A stretch of 64,000 nucleotides of DNA from Bretschneidera sinensis (taxonomy: Eukaryota; Streptophyta; Magnoliopsida; Brassicales; Akaniaceae), in NCBI GenBank assembly GCA_023935145.1, contig CM043699.1, positions 124,819,036 through 124,883,035 of the forward strand, in the 5' to 3' direction. The first letter of the stretch is position 1, and each line of letters starts with the position of its first letter. The position numbers were made by a program, and so were the translations under genes. Positions 1-10,738 of this stretch are shown piece after piece. The notes under the pieces were generated by a model that made no database searches, was not told where the DNA came from, and worked only from the letters and a program-made list of their open reading frames with translations.

Positions 1-1375
1 TCTCCTTTTGCTCATCTTTGATCCCTTTTTGCTCTTCTAGCACCCGTTGATTTATCTTGCCTTGTTCTTCCACACTCTTGGCATGTACTTGCAGAAATGA
101 CTTAAACATATCTTCCAAAGGTAAAGATTGTTGTGGTGCATTAGATGAGGTTGCTTCTGGTTGCCATTGGGTACTAGAGTGGGGATGAGGTTGTATATCG
201 GATCTCCAACGGGTGCTAGTTTGGGCTGGGGGTTGTGTATCGGGTCTCCAATTAAAATTTGGGTGATTCTTCCAACCGGGATTATAGGTGTTAGAATAGG
301 GTGAGTATGGTTTGCTAGAGGATATACCTAAAGCATTACACTCTCCTTTCATCTCAAAATAGGTTGGACAATCCCTAGGCACATGATCTAACCCATTACA
401 CATGAAACAAGGCTCACGGGACTCTACCCTAGCAACTGGTTCGGGGGCTCTAGCATCCTTGGCTCTTAAGACTTCAATTTCCTTAGTTAGGGCCTCTAAA
501 CGGGCTTTAAGGCTATCCTCTTCCTTAAGTTGGTAGATTCCAGCGGGTTGATTTCTCCTAGTACTTTCCATGGCACTCGGTCCTGTCTAAGTGTGGGCTT
601 TTTTTGATAGGTCATCTAGGAAATCTATGGCTTGATCGGGATCTTTTTAAAGAAAATCCCTATTACACATCATTTCTATGAATTGTCTCTCCCTACTTAG
701 GAGTCCATCATAGAAATAGCTGACTACCTGCCAACTTTCATACCCATGGTGTGGACAAGAATTTAAAAGGTCCTTGAAACGTTCCCAAACTTGATATAAG
801 GTTTCACTCTCCTTTTGTGCAAAGTTTGAGATTTGTCTCTTAAGGTTGTTGGTCTTATGGGTTGGGAAGTGTTTTTGGAAGAAAACTTGGGTCATCTCAT
901 CCCAACTACCAATAGACCTAGGCCTTAATGAGTACAACCAAGTCTTGGCTTTTTCTTTAAGTGAAAAAGGGAAAAACCGGAGTCTGACAGTGTCCACCAT
1001 ATCAGCCCTATTTTGGAAGGTTGCTACTACTTCCTCGAATTCCCTAATATGGATGTAGGGGCTTTCATTCTCAAACCCATGGAAAGTTGGTAGCAATTGT
1101 ATCATGCCCGGCTTAAACTCAGCTTATGGGGCATTAGGGGAGAACATGATACAAGAGGGTGTGGCCGTTTGGCTAGGGTGCAAATAGTCTTTAAGTGTCC
1201 TAGCAACATTTTCATTGTGATTGTCGGCCATGTTATCAAAATCCTCTAAATTCTCGGATGGGGGTGCACTATGGTATGATCTAGGCGAGGTTTCACTAAC
1301 GGACGTGGAAGGAGAGGGTGACTCTAATTCGGGTCCTCTAATGAATCTGCCTCGCGAATCTCTCGGTTTAAGCAT
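1..1375 (-). pseudogene. gag: gag of A-type gypsy element, broken by stops
   Basis: The frame starts at 1375 (MLKPRDSRGRF) and runs left. Two in-frame stops are evident, one at about 1124-1126 before the retrotransposon gag domain and one near 647. The domain (1105-647) includes FHGFENESPYIHIREFEEV and later WERFKDLLNSCPHHG, typical of Athila-lineage capsid. A CCHC zinc knuckle (C-x2-C-x4-H-x4-C, CFMCNGLDHVPRDC) lies at about 369-410. In the living family the product packages element RNA in cytoplasmic particles. Here the stops make it a pseudogene. The gag sequence is clearly distinct from the B- and C-type gags elsewhere in the window. Confidence 0.8.
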
Positions 1376-1650
1376 GCACCAATTAATTTAGAGGGGAAAT
1401 AAAATATGTAAAACAGAATAATAAATAATTAAAAAATAAATAAATAAAATAGAATAATAAATAAATAAATAAAACAGAATAATAAACAAATAAATAAAAC
1501 AGAATAATAAAAGAAAATTAAAAAAAATAAAAGTAAAGGAACAATATTACGGTATTTACAAAGTGCTGAAAGGAAAAATATTTACGATTTTTTTTAATAT
1601 ATATTTTTTTTACTTAAAGTTGACAAGCTTCCTTGTACTTAAGCGAGTTT

Positions 1651-1667
1651 CCCGGGCAACGGTGCCA
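1651..1667 (-). other. Primer-binding site, tRNA-Asp type
   Basis: Read on the minus strand, the 17 bases starting TGGCACCGTTGCC lie 5 bp inside the LTR end. They match the complement of the plant tRNA-Asp 3' end as known for Athila-type elements, with small mismatches. This fixes the minus orientation of the element. Confidence 0.75.
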
Positions 1668-1672
1668 AAATT

Positions 1673-3661
1673 TGATTACGCCCAAAACATAACGCAGTTA
1701 TTGTAGTATAGTTTTGGGGTGTCGATTCCACAGGGAAACAAGTTAATTACGAAAGAGGGTGTAAACTTTAACACTAACGATAATGATTAGATGAGAGAAT
1801 ATGAGTTTTGATAATGCAATATTGTGTAAAAGAATTGTGCGAATATAATGAAGAATATAAATAAGAAATAACAAGGTTCCGGGAATCCTCCTTAGATTCG
1901 TTCCCTATTTCCACTCTTGATTCAAATTTTTATCTTGATTGCAAGTTTCACATCCTAAACAGGCAATCAGAAAGTATTCAATCAAGCACATTTATATCTC
2001 TAATATAATTGCTACAAATTACTCTTTGATTTCAATTCAAGCACACACGATTTATCTTTTAGATTAGCAAGAAATGACAATATATTGCAATAATGATATC
2101 ACAGTAATGGCCGATCTATAAGATAAATATACCGAAATCAATTACATCCAAACAACTTGACATAAGAAGAGCTTGACTAGACTTATATGGAGTAGAAGGA
2201 TGCAATCACCGGATTGAGAGAAACTAAAAGAAGAAGAATATAGAATACAGCTATCACATGAACTCAAATCCTTCTTAATTAATCAAAGAGTAAATCATAG
2301 ACAAATTTTTAACAATAAGTCCATACAAATGAATCAAAAACAGGAAATAAGGAACAATAAAACCCTAACGATTCATCCCTTTCCCTTGTTTGATGATTAG
2401 TTAGCCATGAAACTCAAGGTGGAAAAACAATATAGATGTTCTCCCCTTGATTTCTTGGCCATGGAGCTCAAGGTAGAAGAACAATGTGGATGTTCTCTCC
2501 TTGATTTCCAACTAACGAAAACTTAAACAGAATGCTAAAAACTTCTCTAATTTGTATCTACCAAAAAACTGTCTTTTTTTCTCTTCGAGCTCGCCCCCGG
2601 CTGCAAACCTTAAGCATATATTTATAGCCCACGAGGGAGAGATGTCTTTGCACAGCCTTAATTTGAGTCTGAATTAGAGTCCAGAAGCATGTGCGCACTA
2701 CTGACTTTGTCTGAGCGTGCGCCTGGGCACTGGAAAGTGATGGCTTGAACGTGCAGGTGGGTCCAGCAGCATGTGCATGCTGCTGGCTTTGTTTGAGCGT
2801 GCACCTAGGCGCTGGAAAGTGAAGGCTGCAGCGCTGTTGGGCGAGGGGCGCAGCGCTGGTTGGCGAGGGGCGCAACGCTGATGGGCTAGGGGCGCAGTGC
2901 TGGGCTTTGAGGGGTGAGGCGCTGGGCTTCCAGGGGTGAGACGTTGGGCTTCCAGGGGTAAGGCGCTGGGCTTCCAGGGGTGAGGCGCTGGGCTTTGAGG
3001 GGTGAGGCGCTGGGTTTCCAGGGGCGAGGCGCTGGGCTTCCAGGGGCGAGGCGCTGGGCTTTGTTCTGGAGGCCTGAACTATTTCTGCTAAAACTGCCAT
3101 AACTTTCACTAGAAAAATCCTTTTTCTAAACCGTAAAATTCTCCAGAAAATAGACTTCCGTATCTTTCTAAACATATATGGCTCATCTCCTGGTTCTTCC
3201 TACATCAATACAGTTTAATCTACAAAGATGATTGATCTGTACGGGAAATTCTGGCAATTTAGTGAAACTCCTTCAACTTGTATGCAGAAGTGCGCACACT
3301 AGTGTGCCTACCCTTAACTTGTTCCAAAGTGATGCACACACTTGTGTACAGTCTTTTAACTCAATTTACTTTATTGCTCCAACCTTGGTTTAGACTTTTA
3401 ATCATCTTTAAATTATTTTTGAAAATGTCTAAACCTTGGACAAAAACGAGCACCGACACCCAAGATCTTTTGGCGCTTTAAACATGGATCGCTTTATCAT
3501 CTCTTTTGTACTCAAAGCGCCTGAAAATGCATCGAATTAAGTCAATGATTTATGAATAACACTTTAGAGTTATCAACATGTAAAAGTGCGATTACGACCG
3601 AGATTAACCCTAAAGTGTTAACAATTAAGTATTGTTTAGATGCATTTTATGACTCTCATCA
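1673..3661 (-). repeat. 5' LTR of A-type gypsy element (1989 bp)
   Basis: On the minus strand it begins TGATGAGAGTCATAAAATGC and ends GGCGTAATCA, directly before a tRNA-Asp-type PBS. The same ends bound the isolated LTR at 8840-10280 and the remnants at 33089 and 55623. The interior holds a GC-rich 22-bp minisatellite (about 2870-3065), which creates a spurious 205-codon proline/serine-rich frame. Confidence 0.85.
2870..3065. repeat. 22-bp GC-rich minisatellite inside A-type LTR
   Basis: Around eight imperfect copies of a 22-bp unit of the form TGAGGCGCTGGGCTTCCAGG plus GG. Variants alternate CTTCCA and CTTTGA in the middle. The array occupies the same LTR position as different GC-rich repeats in the other A-type LTRs (7370-7540, 8270-8390, 9100-9420). 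Confidence 0.85.
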
Positions 3662-3676
3662 AGACTAGAGGTACAA

Positions 3677-4861
3677 ATGGGGCAATTAGCTAAGGAACTG
3701 ACTGAAAGAAAGCAAGGTGAACTTCTAGCCCAACCATTACCTAATCCAAGAGGACATCAACAACTGAATACTATGACAACTCTTAGAAATTGTAAGATCA
3801 TAGGAGTTGATGAGCCTGCACAAGCATCTCTAAATAAAGCGTCCACATCAAAGGTAAGTGAGCTGGAGAAGGTGAATGCACCACCCTTCCCTCAAAGGTT
3901 AGTAAAGCCAAAGAAAGAAAATAAAGTGCTTGATATCTTTGAAACTTTGAGAAAAGTAGAGATTAACATTCTTTTATTAGATGCAATTAAACAAATTCCT
4001 GCATATGCTAAATTTTTGAAAGATCGTTGCACTAACAAAAGGAAGTTTTAGGAACATGAGTCAGTGGCTTTGGCTGAAGAGGTAAGTGTTGTGTTGTTAA
4101 GAAAACTACCATCAAAACTAAAAGATCCGGGTAGTTTTACCATTCCTTGCAGGATAGGTGACCAACTATTTGAGCATGCACTATTGGATCTAGGAGCGAG
4201 TGTAAATTTGCTACCATACACTGTGTTCATGACACTAGGTTTGGGGGAGCTTCAACCAACTTCCATCACTTTGCAACTGGCAGACAAAAGCATCAAACGA
4301 CCAAGAGGTATTCTCGAGGATGTCTTGGTGAAGGAAGGTAAATTTATTTTACCTACTAATTTTATTGTATTAGACATGGAAGAATGTCTTATGCCATTAC
4401 CTCTTCCCATCATCTTAGGAAGACCCTTTTTGATAACTGCTGATACGAATATTTGTGTGAAAAAGGGTATTGTCACGATGAAGGTAAATGATGAGGAAAT
4501 AAAATTTAAAATATTTGATATATTGAATTCATCTAGAAATGATATGGAATGTTCTAATGTCTACTTGATGCAATGTGTTGTTAAGCAAGCTTTTCAGGTC
4601 CATTACATTGATCCATTAGAGACCACCCTCGCCCTTAGTGTCACAAGTTTGGATATTGAGCCAGAATATGAAGATGCTACTGATGACATCAATAAAGCTA
4701 TGCACCTCCATAAGGCCTCTCCAATGCATTCTAGATTGGGTGACAAGAGGCAGTTAACTGTGCATGAGCTGACCGAAATGAGGCATGATAACTATGCAGC
4801 AGTACCAAGAGTACTTAAGCCACCTGAGGGGGACTTTAGGTACTCCCTACCAAAAGACTAA
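3677..4861 (+). pseudogene. gag C-terminus and aspartic protease
   Basis: One reading frame with a TAG stop at 4049-4051. The first part (3677-4048) is the gag tail with MGQLAKELTERKQGEL and a conserved block ending AKFLKDRCTNKRKF. The second part is a retropepsin-like domain. The catalytic motif is DLGAS (about 4189-4203), followed by VNLLPYTVF, and the flap/C-terminal signature IILGRPFL sits at about 4411-4434. The protease would cleave the Gag-Pol polyprotein. The frame closes with SLPKD and a stop instead of entering reverse transcriptase, so this copy never encoded a polymerase downstream in this frame. Its closest relatives in the window are 25107-25862 and 37802-38987. Confidence 0.8.
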
Positions 4862-5039
4862 AGTTAAAGCAGCTATAGAGAGCACTTAAGCAAATCCAAC
4901 CTTGATAACCATATAGCTCAAGGGCCTCTATTGAGGTTAGTGGTACTGAGGCCACTAAAGTACGGTATGGTTGTATTATTTCTAACTCATTCTTATTATT
5001 TAATCCTCTTAGTCCTTGTAGAGTTATTTTTCATACTTA

Positions 5040-5560
5040 TTGCCTAGCGATCGAGTGCACCACATAGTGTGCTCGAGCGCACTCTCGCCCTACGTTCCAT
5101 AATATACGAGCGCAACACACCCATGCACACACTTGCGCACAAGTACGATCGAGTGCACATCACTATGCACTCAAGCACACTCGGGGCAGAAGGTCACGTG
5201 TTAAGTTAAAAACACCTGATTTTGTTAACACTTTTTACACTTACTCTTCCTCACACACTCTGTCTCTCGCTCTCTCACCCTCTCCATCTCGCAACTCACT
5301 CTCATAGCACTCTCACCCTCACTCTATCTCATATCTCATCAAGCTAACCCTCCCCCATCCCACATTTCATTCACCTGTCATTATCATTCCCCCTTTACAC
5401 AACCAATCACTTTCACGTGCACACAAGGTATGCCCGTACCCATTTTTCGTTTCTACTTAGTTACACACAATCACACACATTCTTAATTTATATTTTACTA
5501 ATTATTTGCATATACCATGTGTTGTGTGGTTGTATCTCATGTTTACAGAAGGTAGAGATC
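5040..5560 (+). other. Spacer: GATCGAG-type repeats, pyrimidine-rich leader, possible intron
   Basis: 5045-5190 holds several degenerate copies of GATCGAGTGCAC or CTCGAGCGCAC, like those in B- and C-type LTRs. 5225-5400 is rich in CTCTC and CACTC tracts. A donor-like AAG|GTATGC at about 5427 and an acceptor-like TTTACAG at about 5549 could bound a short intron before the second ORF. This is inference from motifs only. Confidence 0.4.
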
Positions 5561-5564
5561 ATGT

Positions 5565-6870
5565 TTGTGTGCTTCCTATAGCTTCCAACATTTGTCGCCC
5601 ACAAACTGTTTGACGGTTTGGCTAACCCAGTGCGCTCGAGCGCAAAGACCCTGTGATCGAGCGAAGGCCACCAAGTGCAATCAAGCGTACCTAAGCTGTG
5701 ATCGAGTGCAAATTGGACAGAAGCTAGCTAAAATGCCTAAACAAGTTGCCTCCACTTCCCTAGCCTCCAGCAGCTACCCCCAGTCATCCTGACCCAGTTT
5801 CAAACAGAGAAAATCTTGTTCGAGACTACTTTCAACATCGATGCAGATTTCAAGAACTTGGACGCCACTCAATGGGCGGTTTAAGAATTCAAGACCCGAG
5901 GACTGAAGAGGCTGTTCAAGCCTGTTTACTCGACGATATACACTCGATTGGTGATCGGGTTCTATGAGATCTTATCCTACGACTACACCAGACCAGAGAT
6001 CCTATCTTCCTCAGTCCAGGGCAAGTTCATCGAGGTGACCACTGCTGACATCACTACTGCGATGAGTCCCCTCCTAAGGATACCCAGATGGAGGAGCAGC
6101 CAGAGCCATTTTTCCTACCCCATATCATCGAGGATATGTGTGTGGGCCTGTATGCTGATCGGCACAACAATGCGAGGAGTCGGTCGAAGTTGCCTCCACG
6201 ACTCTGGCTCGTGGACTCCATCCTCCAGTGCAATGTGTGCCCTTTGGGGCATAAGACTCAGAGGAGGGACCAGTTCCTACAGGCCCTATACGCATTTCAC
6301 CAGGGACACTGGTATTCCATTCCGTCAATCATATGGAGCCAGATCCATAAGTTTTGGGACCCCATGCATGGCCATCAGACCATTACGGTGAATGCATGAG
6401 GGCTCACCTTCCTGTTCCTCCTCAGCCATATCTTTAAGAATAAGGGGATCAAGGGCTCTTCCATTGATGGGCCGGTGAGTGACCACCCATTCTTTAGGAG
6501 GAGCCAGTGGAGCTTGAGCCAGTCCCACATACCCCGAGGACCCTATGAGCATATTCTTGCTGATGAGCCTATGGAGGATGACTCCATGGACATAGAGCCC
6601 CACACAGAGAGCTCTACTTGGGGGGAGGACCAGCCAGCCATAGGATCCACCGAGTACCAGCACCTTCTAGAGAAGCTGTCCTCTTTTCGCTGTGAGCTCT
6701 CTGACATCCACTGAGAGGATAGGGAGGTGACTCTATTGGTACATCAGCGGATAGATGGTTTAGAGGCACGGTTTACGAGATAAGAGGCGATACTTTAGGC
6801 CATCCTCGATCGAGTACCTCCCACACCCGGTACCTCTTCGACTGCACCACCTGAAGACCAACAGTGAGAG
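5565..6870 (+). pseudogene. Second ORF of B-type element, plant-retrotransposon protein of unknown role
   Basis: Several frames must be combined to follow this region. 5565-5792 opens with a serine-rich stretch. Around 5815-6070 reads FETTFNIDADFKNLDATQW and LVIGFYEILSYDY, then EVTTADI. 6088-6399 continues with SKLPPRLWLVDSILQCNV, and 6475-6714 is an acidic tail (PMEDDSMDIEPH). The pattern (a block around GFYE.LSYDY and VTTADI, then a region ending in a coiled-coil-like tail) resembles the ORF found in Athila-type plant elements and often annotated as a putative plant transposon protein. It is sometimes discussed in the position of an env-like gene. I cannot assign a biochemical role. Stops at 5881, 6397 and 6712 and frame changes show decay. 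Confidence 0.5.
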
Positions 6871-6884
6871 GATACCCCGTCTGG

Positions 6885-6932
6885 CTGAAGACGTAAAACT
6901 TAGCGCTTATGGGAGGCACCCCACAGCATATC
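6885..6932 (+). other. Conserved post-stop motif of B/C-type elements
   Basis: The block CTGGCTGAAGACG...CTTAGCGCT...GGGAGGCACCCCAC follows the last ORF. The same block occurs at 12478-12528 (-), 21785-21830 (-), 37739-37785 (-), 45971-46015 (+) and 51097-51146 (+), always just after the final coding stop. Similar sequence is known after pol in Athila-type elements. Its role is not known to me. Confidence 0.75.
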
Positions 6933-7056
6933 TTTTTCATTCTAGTATTTTATTTTATTATTAGTATTTACTTTTATTTAACTGTTTATTATTAGTATTT
7001 CTTGTTTTCTAGCACAAAATTTGTTTTTCTTTTTAAGGAACATAGTGCGTGCATCC

Positions 7057-7310
7057 TGATGAGTGCCAAATATTACATATTTTGGCCCCTTAATTTACAT
7101 TTTTTAGCTTAGGAATTTTTTACTTTAAGTTATTTTTCGTTTTTTTATAGGTTTACAAGCACTTGGAAAGGAGTTTCACTAAATTGCCAAAATTTCTCGC
7201 ATAAATCAGTCATTTTTGCGGATTAAACTGTATTGATTCAAGAAGAACCAGGAGATGAGCCATATATGCTTGGAAAGATCCGGATGTCTATTTTCTTATA
7301 ATACAAAAGT
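7057..7310 (+). repeat. C-type LTR fragment, 5' part
   Basis: It starts TGATGAGTGCCAAATATT and runs through the segment beginning GTTTACAAGCACTTGGAAAG. It is homologous to the first ~250 bp of the LTRs at 40823 and 52497. It follows B-type sequence at GTGCATCC directly and ends where A-type LTR sequence of opposite orientation begins. Confidence 0.65.
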
Positions 7311-7319
7311 CCAAGGGTG

Positions 7320-7991
7320 TTTTAGGGTTTAAAAAGTCCTAATTAGGTTATAACTCGGAGAAGAGGACCGTGTGCGCGCCGCGGCTCTCCTTTCCTTGCG
7401 CCGCGGCTCTTGCCTAGTCTTTGGTTTCTTCCCTTGCTGGAGGCTGTGGCCCTCCTTTCCTTGCACCGTGGCTTCACTTAGTGGAGATTTCTTCATGTTC
7501 TGGGTGCCGCAGCTCTGCCTTCTGGGCCTCGCGGCCCTGACTGGTGTTGTTCTGGAGGCTTGACGTTTGTCTACTAAAACTGCCATAACTTTCTCTAGAA
7601 AAATCATTTTTACGAGCCATAAAATTCTCCAGAAATAGACTTCCGGATCTTTCTAAGCATATATGGTTTATCTCCTGGTTCTTCTTGTATCAATACTGTT
7701 TAATTTGCAAAAATGATTTATCTGTACGGGTAATTCTGACAATTTAGTGAAACTCCTTTCCAAGTACTTGTGAACCTTCACTCTGGTGTTCATCAAGTCA
7801 TTGTGTTTCAAGCAATGATATCTTTTCCATCTATTTTGAACTTAAAGTACTTGAAAATGCATCGAAATAGATCAATGATCCAAGAATGACACTTTAGAGT
7901 TGTTAAGGTATAAAAGTGCAATTCAAACCTAGATCAACCCTAAAAAGCTAACAATTAAGTACTGTAAAGATGCATTTTATGACTCTCATCA
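7320..7991 (-). repeat. A-type LTR fragment, 5' part, opposite orientation
   Basis: On the minus strand it begins TGATGAGAGTCATAAAATGC at 7991 and follows the A-type LTR for about 670 bp. Its GC-rich interior (7370-7540) is made of CGCCGCGGCTC-like units. Its stretch 7620-7775 is the inverted counterpart of 7165-7290, because A- and C-type LTRs share a module there. Confidence 0.65.
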
Positions 7992-8009
7992 ATGTTCTTG
8001 ATCTATCAG

Positions 8010-8687
8010 TGATAAGAGCCATAAAATACATCTCAAAAATGTTTAATTGGTAGCATTTTATGATTCTTCTTGGTCTTTATTGCACTTTTATGTATTGATA
8101 ACTCTTAAGTAATATTATTGGACCACTAACTTATTTCAGTGCATTTTTAGGTATTTTGAGCCCAAAGAGAAGAAGAAGTGATTGTTGTTTAAAAGCACCA
8201 AGGTTCCATGCACAACAAAGCATAGGAGTGGCTGCGAAGAGGCAAAACATGAAGAAAATCAAGCACAGCCCAGCACTGCGGTGCTCCTCAGTTAGCACCG
8301 CGGTGCCCAAAAACTCCCATATGGTGAACAATTAGCCAGCACCGCGGTGCCCAGAAGCTCGCCCAGCCAGATTATGCTTAGCACCGCGAGGCTAAGGCTT
8401 CGACTTCTTCAGGACATAGCGCCCATACTTTAAAACTTGGTTTCTCTTCATTTTGTTCTTCTGCAACCATGCCCTCACTCGAATGTTCATTTAAGTATCA
8501 TGCTTTAAGCTATGTTAGCTTTCCATGTCTTTTGAACTCAAAGTACCTGAAAATGCACTGAAATAAGTCAATGATCCAAGAATTTCACTTTAGAGTTACT
8601 AAGGTATAAAAGTGTAATTCAAACCTCGATCAACCCTAAAATACTATCAAATAAGTACTGTTACGGTGCATTTTATGACTCTCATCA
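8010..8687. repeat. 678-bp fold-back made of two A-type LTR starts
   Basis: The left end (TGATAAGAGCCATAAAATAC) and the reverse complement of the right end (TGATGAGAGTCATAAAATGC) are both A-type LTR starts, with about 200 bp of imperfect inverted similarity. The middle carries three near copies of the palindrome GCACCGCGGTGC (8270-8390). No matching 5-bp flanking duplication was found (atcag against gttat). Confidence 0.6.
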
Positions 8688-8839
8688 GTTATATGCGATT
8701 TTTTAGACAAAAAATTGAATTACTCTTGGATTAACGCTAACGTTGCTTTATTTTGATTTCTACTATAGAATTCATTTCATATTGTCTTGTTTGTTTTGCT
8801 GGAATTGCTAGGGATTAGTAATAAACTAGTTAGGGGTTA

Positions 8840-10280
8840 TGATGAGAGTCATAAAATGCTTCTTAATTGTACTTATTTGTTAGTATTTTAGGGTTGATCT
8901 AGGGTTGAATTACACATTTATACCTTAACAATTCTAAAGTGTCATTCTTGGATCATTGACTTATTTTGGTGTTTTTTTAGGTACTTTGAGTCTAAAAGAG
9001 ATGGAAAAGCTATCATTGCTTAAAGCACGAAGTTTCCATGCATAACGGAGTGTCGGAGTGGTTGCAGAAGGACAAAATGAAGAGAAGTCAATTCTTTAGT
9101 GTGTGCTACGGCCTGGATCAGTGTGCGCCGCGGCCACCAAAAACTTCAAAAGTTGAGACAACCAGTGTGAGCCACAGCCTGGACCAGGGGCGCTGTGGCC
9201 TCCAGCATCACAACTAACCAGACACAAGGCTGACCTGTGTGCGCCACAGCCTCCAGAAACTTGAAGAAAGCCCGTCAAAGGTGGCCCTGCGGCCTGATTT
9301 GTGTGCGCCGCAGCCTGCTAATGTGTGCCGCGGCCTAGACTAGGTTGAGCCGCAGCCCATAGAACCTCCACAAAGCCAGAATGCAAGGTTGAGCTGCGGC
9401 CTGGATTAGTGTGCGTCGTTGCGTAGGCGCGATGCCCTATTTCCTAATTAGGGTTTTAATGCTAGTTTAGACTCAAAAATACCCTGGAACCTTTTGTATT
9501 ATAAATAGATCACTTAGGGTTTGATAAAAGGGGGCCAAAAAACTCAAGAAAGCTACTACATTCCTCTCCATTACGGTGTTCAAGCATGAGCCCCATGGCC
9601 AACTAATCTCCAAGCAAGGCGAAAGGATGAATTCTTAGGTGTAGTTGTTCTTATTTCTCTTCTTGATTCAGTTGTAGTTCGGATTTATTGTCAAACATTG
9701 TTATGATTTATTCTTTGATTTAATTAGAAGATTTTCTCTTAATCTGGTGATTGCATCTTTCTCCTCTATATAAGTCTAGTCATGCTTTTCTTATGTCAAG
9801 ATTGTTGGATGTGATTGATTCCGATAGATTTATCTTTTAGGTTTTTCCATTACTGCGATATTGTCATTGAGATATGTTGTCGTTTCTTGACAAATCTATA
9901 AGATAGGTCATGTGTCCTTGAATCGAAAGTAAAGAGTACCTCATAGCAATTACATTAGGGTTTTTGTATGCTTTGATTGAATATTTGCCGATTGCTTGTT
10001 TAGGATGTGAAACTAGCAATCGAGATAAAAACAATTGAATAGAGATTGGAATAAGGCAACAAACCTAGGGAGGATTCCCGGAACCTTGTTATTTCTCCAT
10101 TATATTCTTCATTATATTTACACAACTTTTTCCCATTACTTCATCATTAAAACTCAGATTCTTTCACTTGATCTTTATCATTCGTGTTAAGGTTTACACT
10201 TTTCTTTGTAGTTCGCTTTTCCTCGTGGGATCGACACCTCAACTATACACAATAACCGCGTATTAGTTTGAGCGTAATCA
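8840..10280 (+). repeat. Isolated A-type LTR (1441 bp)
   Basis: It starts TGATGAGAGTCATAAAATGC and ends GAGCGTAATCA, the same ends as 1673-3661, with no PBS after it and no polypurine tract or pol before it. It is therefore a solo LTR or an LTR left by rearrangement. The flanking 5-mers (ggtta, acatc) do not match, which argues against simple LTR-LTR recombination. The interior 9100-9420 holds repeated GTGCGCCGCGGCCT-like units, followed by a TATA-like ATTATAAATAG at about 9499-9508. Confidence 0.75.
9499..9508 (+). promoter_or_regulatory. TATA-like box in isolated A-type LTR
   Basis: ATTATAAATAG lies directly downstream of the GC-rich repeat array, the position expected for the U3 promoter of an LTR. 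No transcript evidence is available. Confidence 0.5.
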
Positions 10281-10733
10281 ACATCTGAGAGAATTTGACC
10301 AGCCCTTTATTCTTGATTGCTCATGTGGATACACTTAGAGGCCAAACATTTGAAGGGTTGATGAATCCGTTTCAAATATCAACAAGAATATCTATTAAAG
10401 GTAAAAAAAAAAATCTTTAACTTTCTATGGAAATATTATTTGGATCATAATTCTAATAGATTCGTAGAGATTTATCTTGGGATTTACGTTTATGGACATA
10501 AATTTTTAATTTTCCGTTGTCTATACTATGCCTGTAGACTTACAGAAATATCTCACCATAGGATGTTTCGAGTCCTCACATGAGTGGACTGATGAAAGTC
10601 ACTCACTGGAGCCCACTAAAGCCCTAAAGACCGAAGTGACTAGATTGACATGACTCACTCACCAAAAATGTTTAAGGCATTGAAAGACCAAAGTCAATAC
10701 ACCGACATCAGGATCAAAAACCAACGTTAGTGC
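10281..10733. other. Unassigned DNA ending in 33-bp tandem repeats
   Basis: No gene was recognised in 10281-10580. From about 10585 the sequence consists of degenerate CCTAAAGACCGAAGT / AGTGCACCGAC units, which resume at 17359 after the C-type insertion. It is probably the 3' non-coding part of the gypsy element whose LTR is 17818-18269. Confidence 0.5.
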
Positions 10734-10738
10734 ATCGA

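Larger units (their letters stand above)
1..3661 (-). mobile_element. A-type Ty3/gypsy (Athila-like) element, 5' part only
   Basis: Reading leftward, it has a complete 5' LTR (3661 to 1673), a PBS, an AT-rich leader (about 1376-1650) with AATAAATA-type repeats, and gag up to the window edge. The LTR has TG...CA ends. Protease, pol and the 3' LTR must lie outside the window. It is inserted in the B-type element that resumes at 3662. The right-hand copy of a 5-bp target duplication would be 3662-3666 (agact), but the partner is not visible. Confidence 0.85.
3662..7056 (+). mobile_element. B-type Ty3/gypsy fragment: gag end, protease, second ORF
   Basis: A plus-strand element truncated on the left by the A-type insertion and on the right by C-type LTR sequence. 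Order: gag C-terminus, protease (to 4861), a spacer with GATCGAG-type repeats, a pyrimidine-rich leader, a decayed second ORF (about 5565-6870), and the conserved post-stop motif (6885-6932). Reverse transcriptase, RNase H and integrase are absent between protease and the second ORF. The protease tail (SLPKD then stop) matches the gag-protease element in 35168-54905, and the end of the second ORF (TAPPEDQQ) matches the tail of 19350-28951. Confidence 0.75.

Noticed and set aside
2558..3175. 205-codon Pro/Ser-rich frame on the minus strand
   Set aside because: It lies wholly inside the A-type LTR and its repeats are a translation of the 22-bp minisatellite. No start context or homologue supports a gene.
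7372..7563. 63-codon hydrophobic frame, possible small membrane protein
   Set aside because: It lies in the GC-rich array of an A-type LTR fragment, with no conservation in the other LTR copies.
8840..10280. A clean solo LTR from LTR-LTR recombination
   Set aside because: The ends are complete but the flanking 5-mers (ggtta and acatc) do not match, so I list it only as an isolated LTR.
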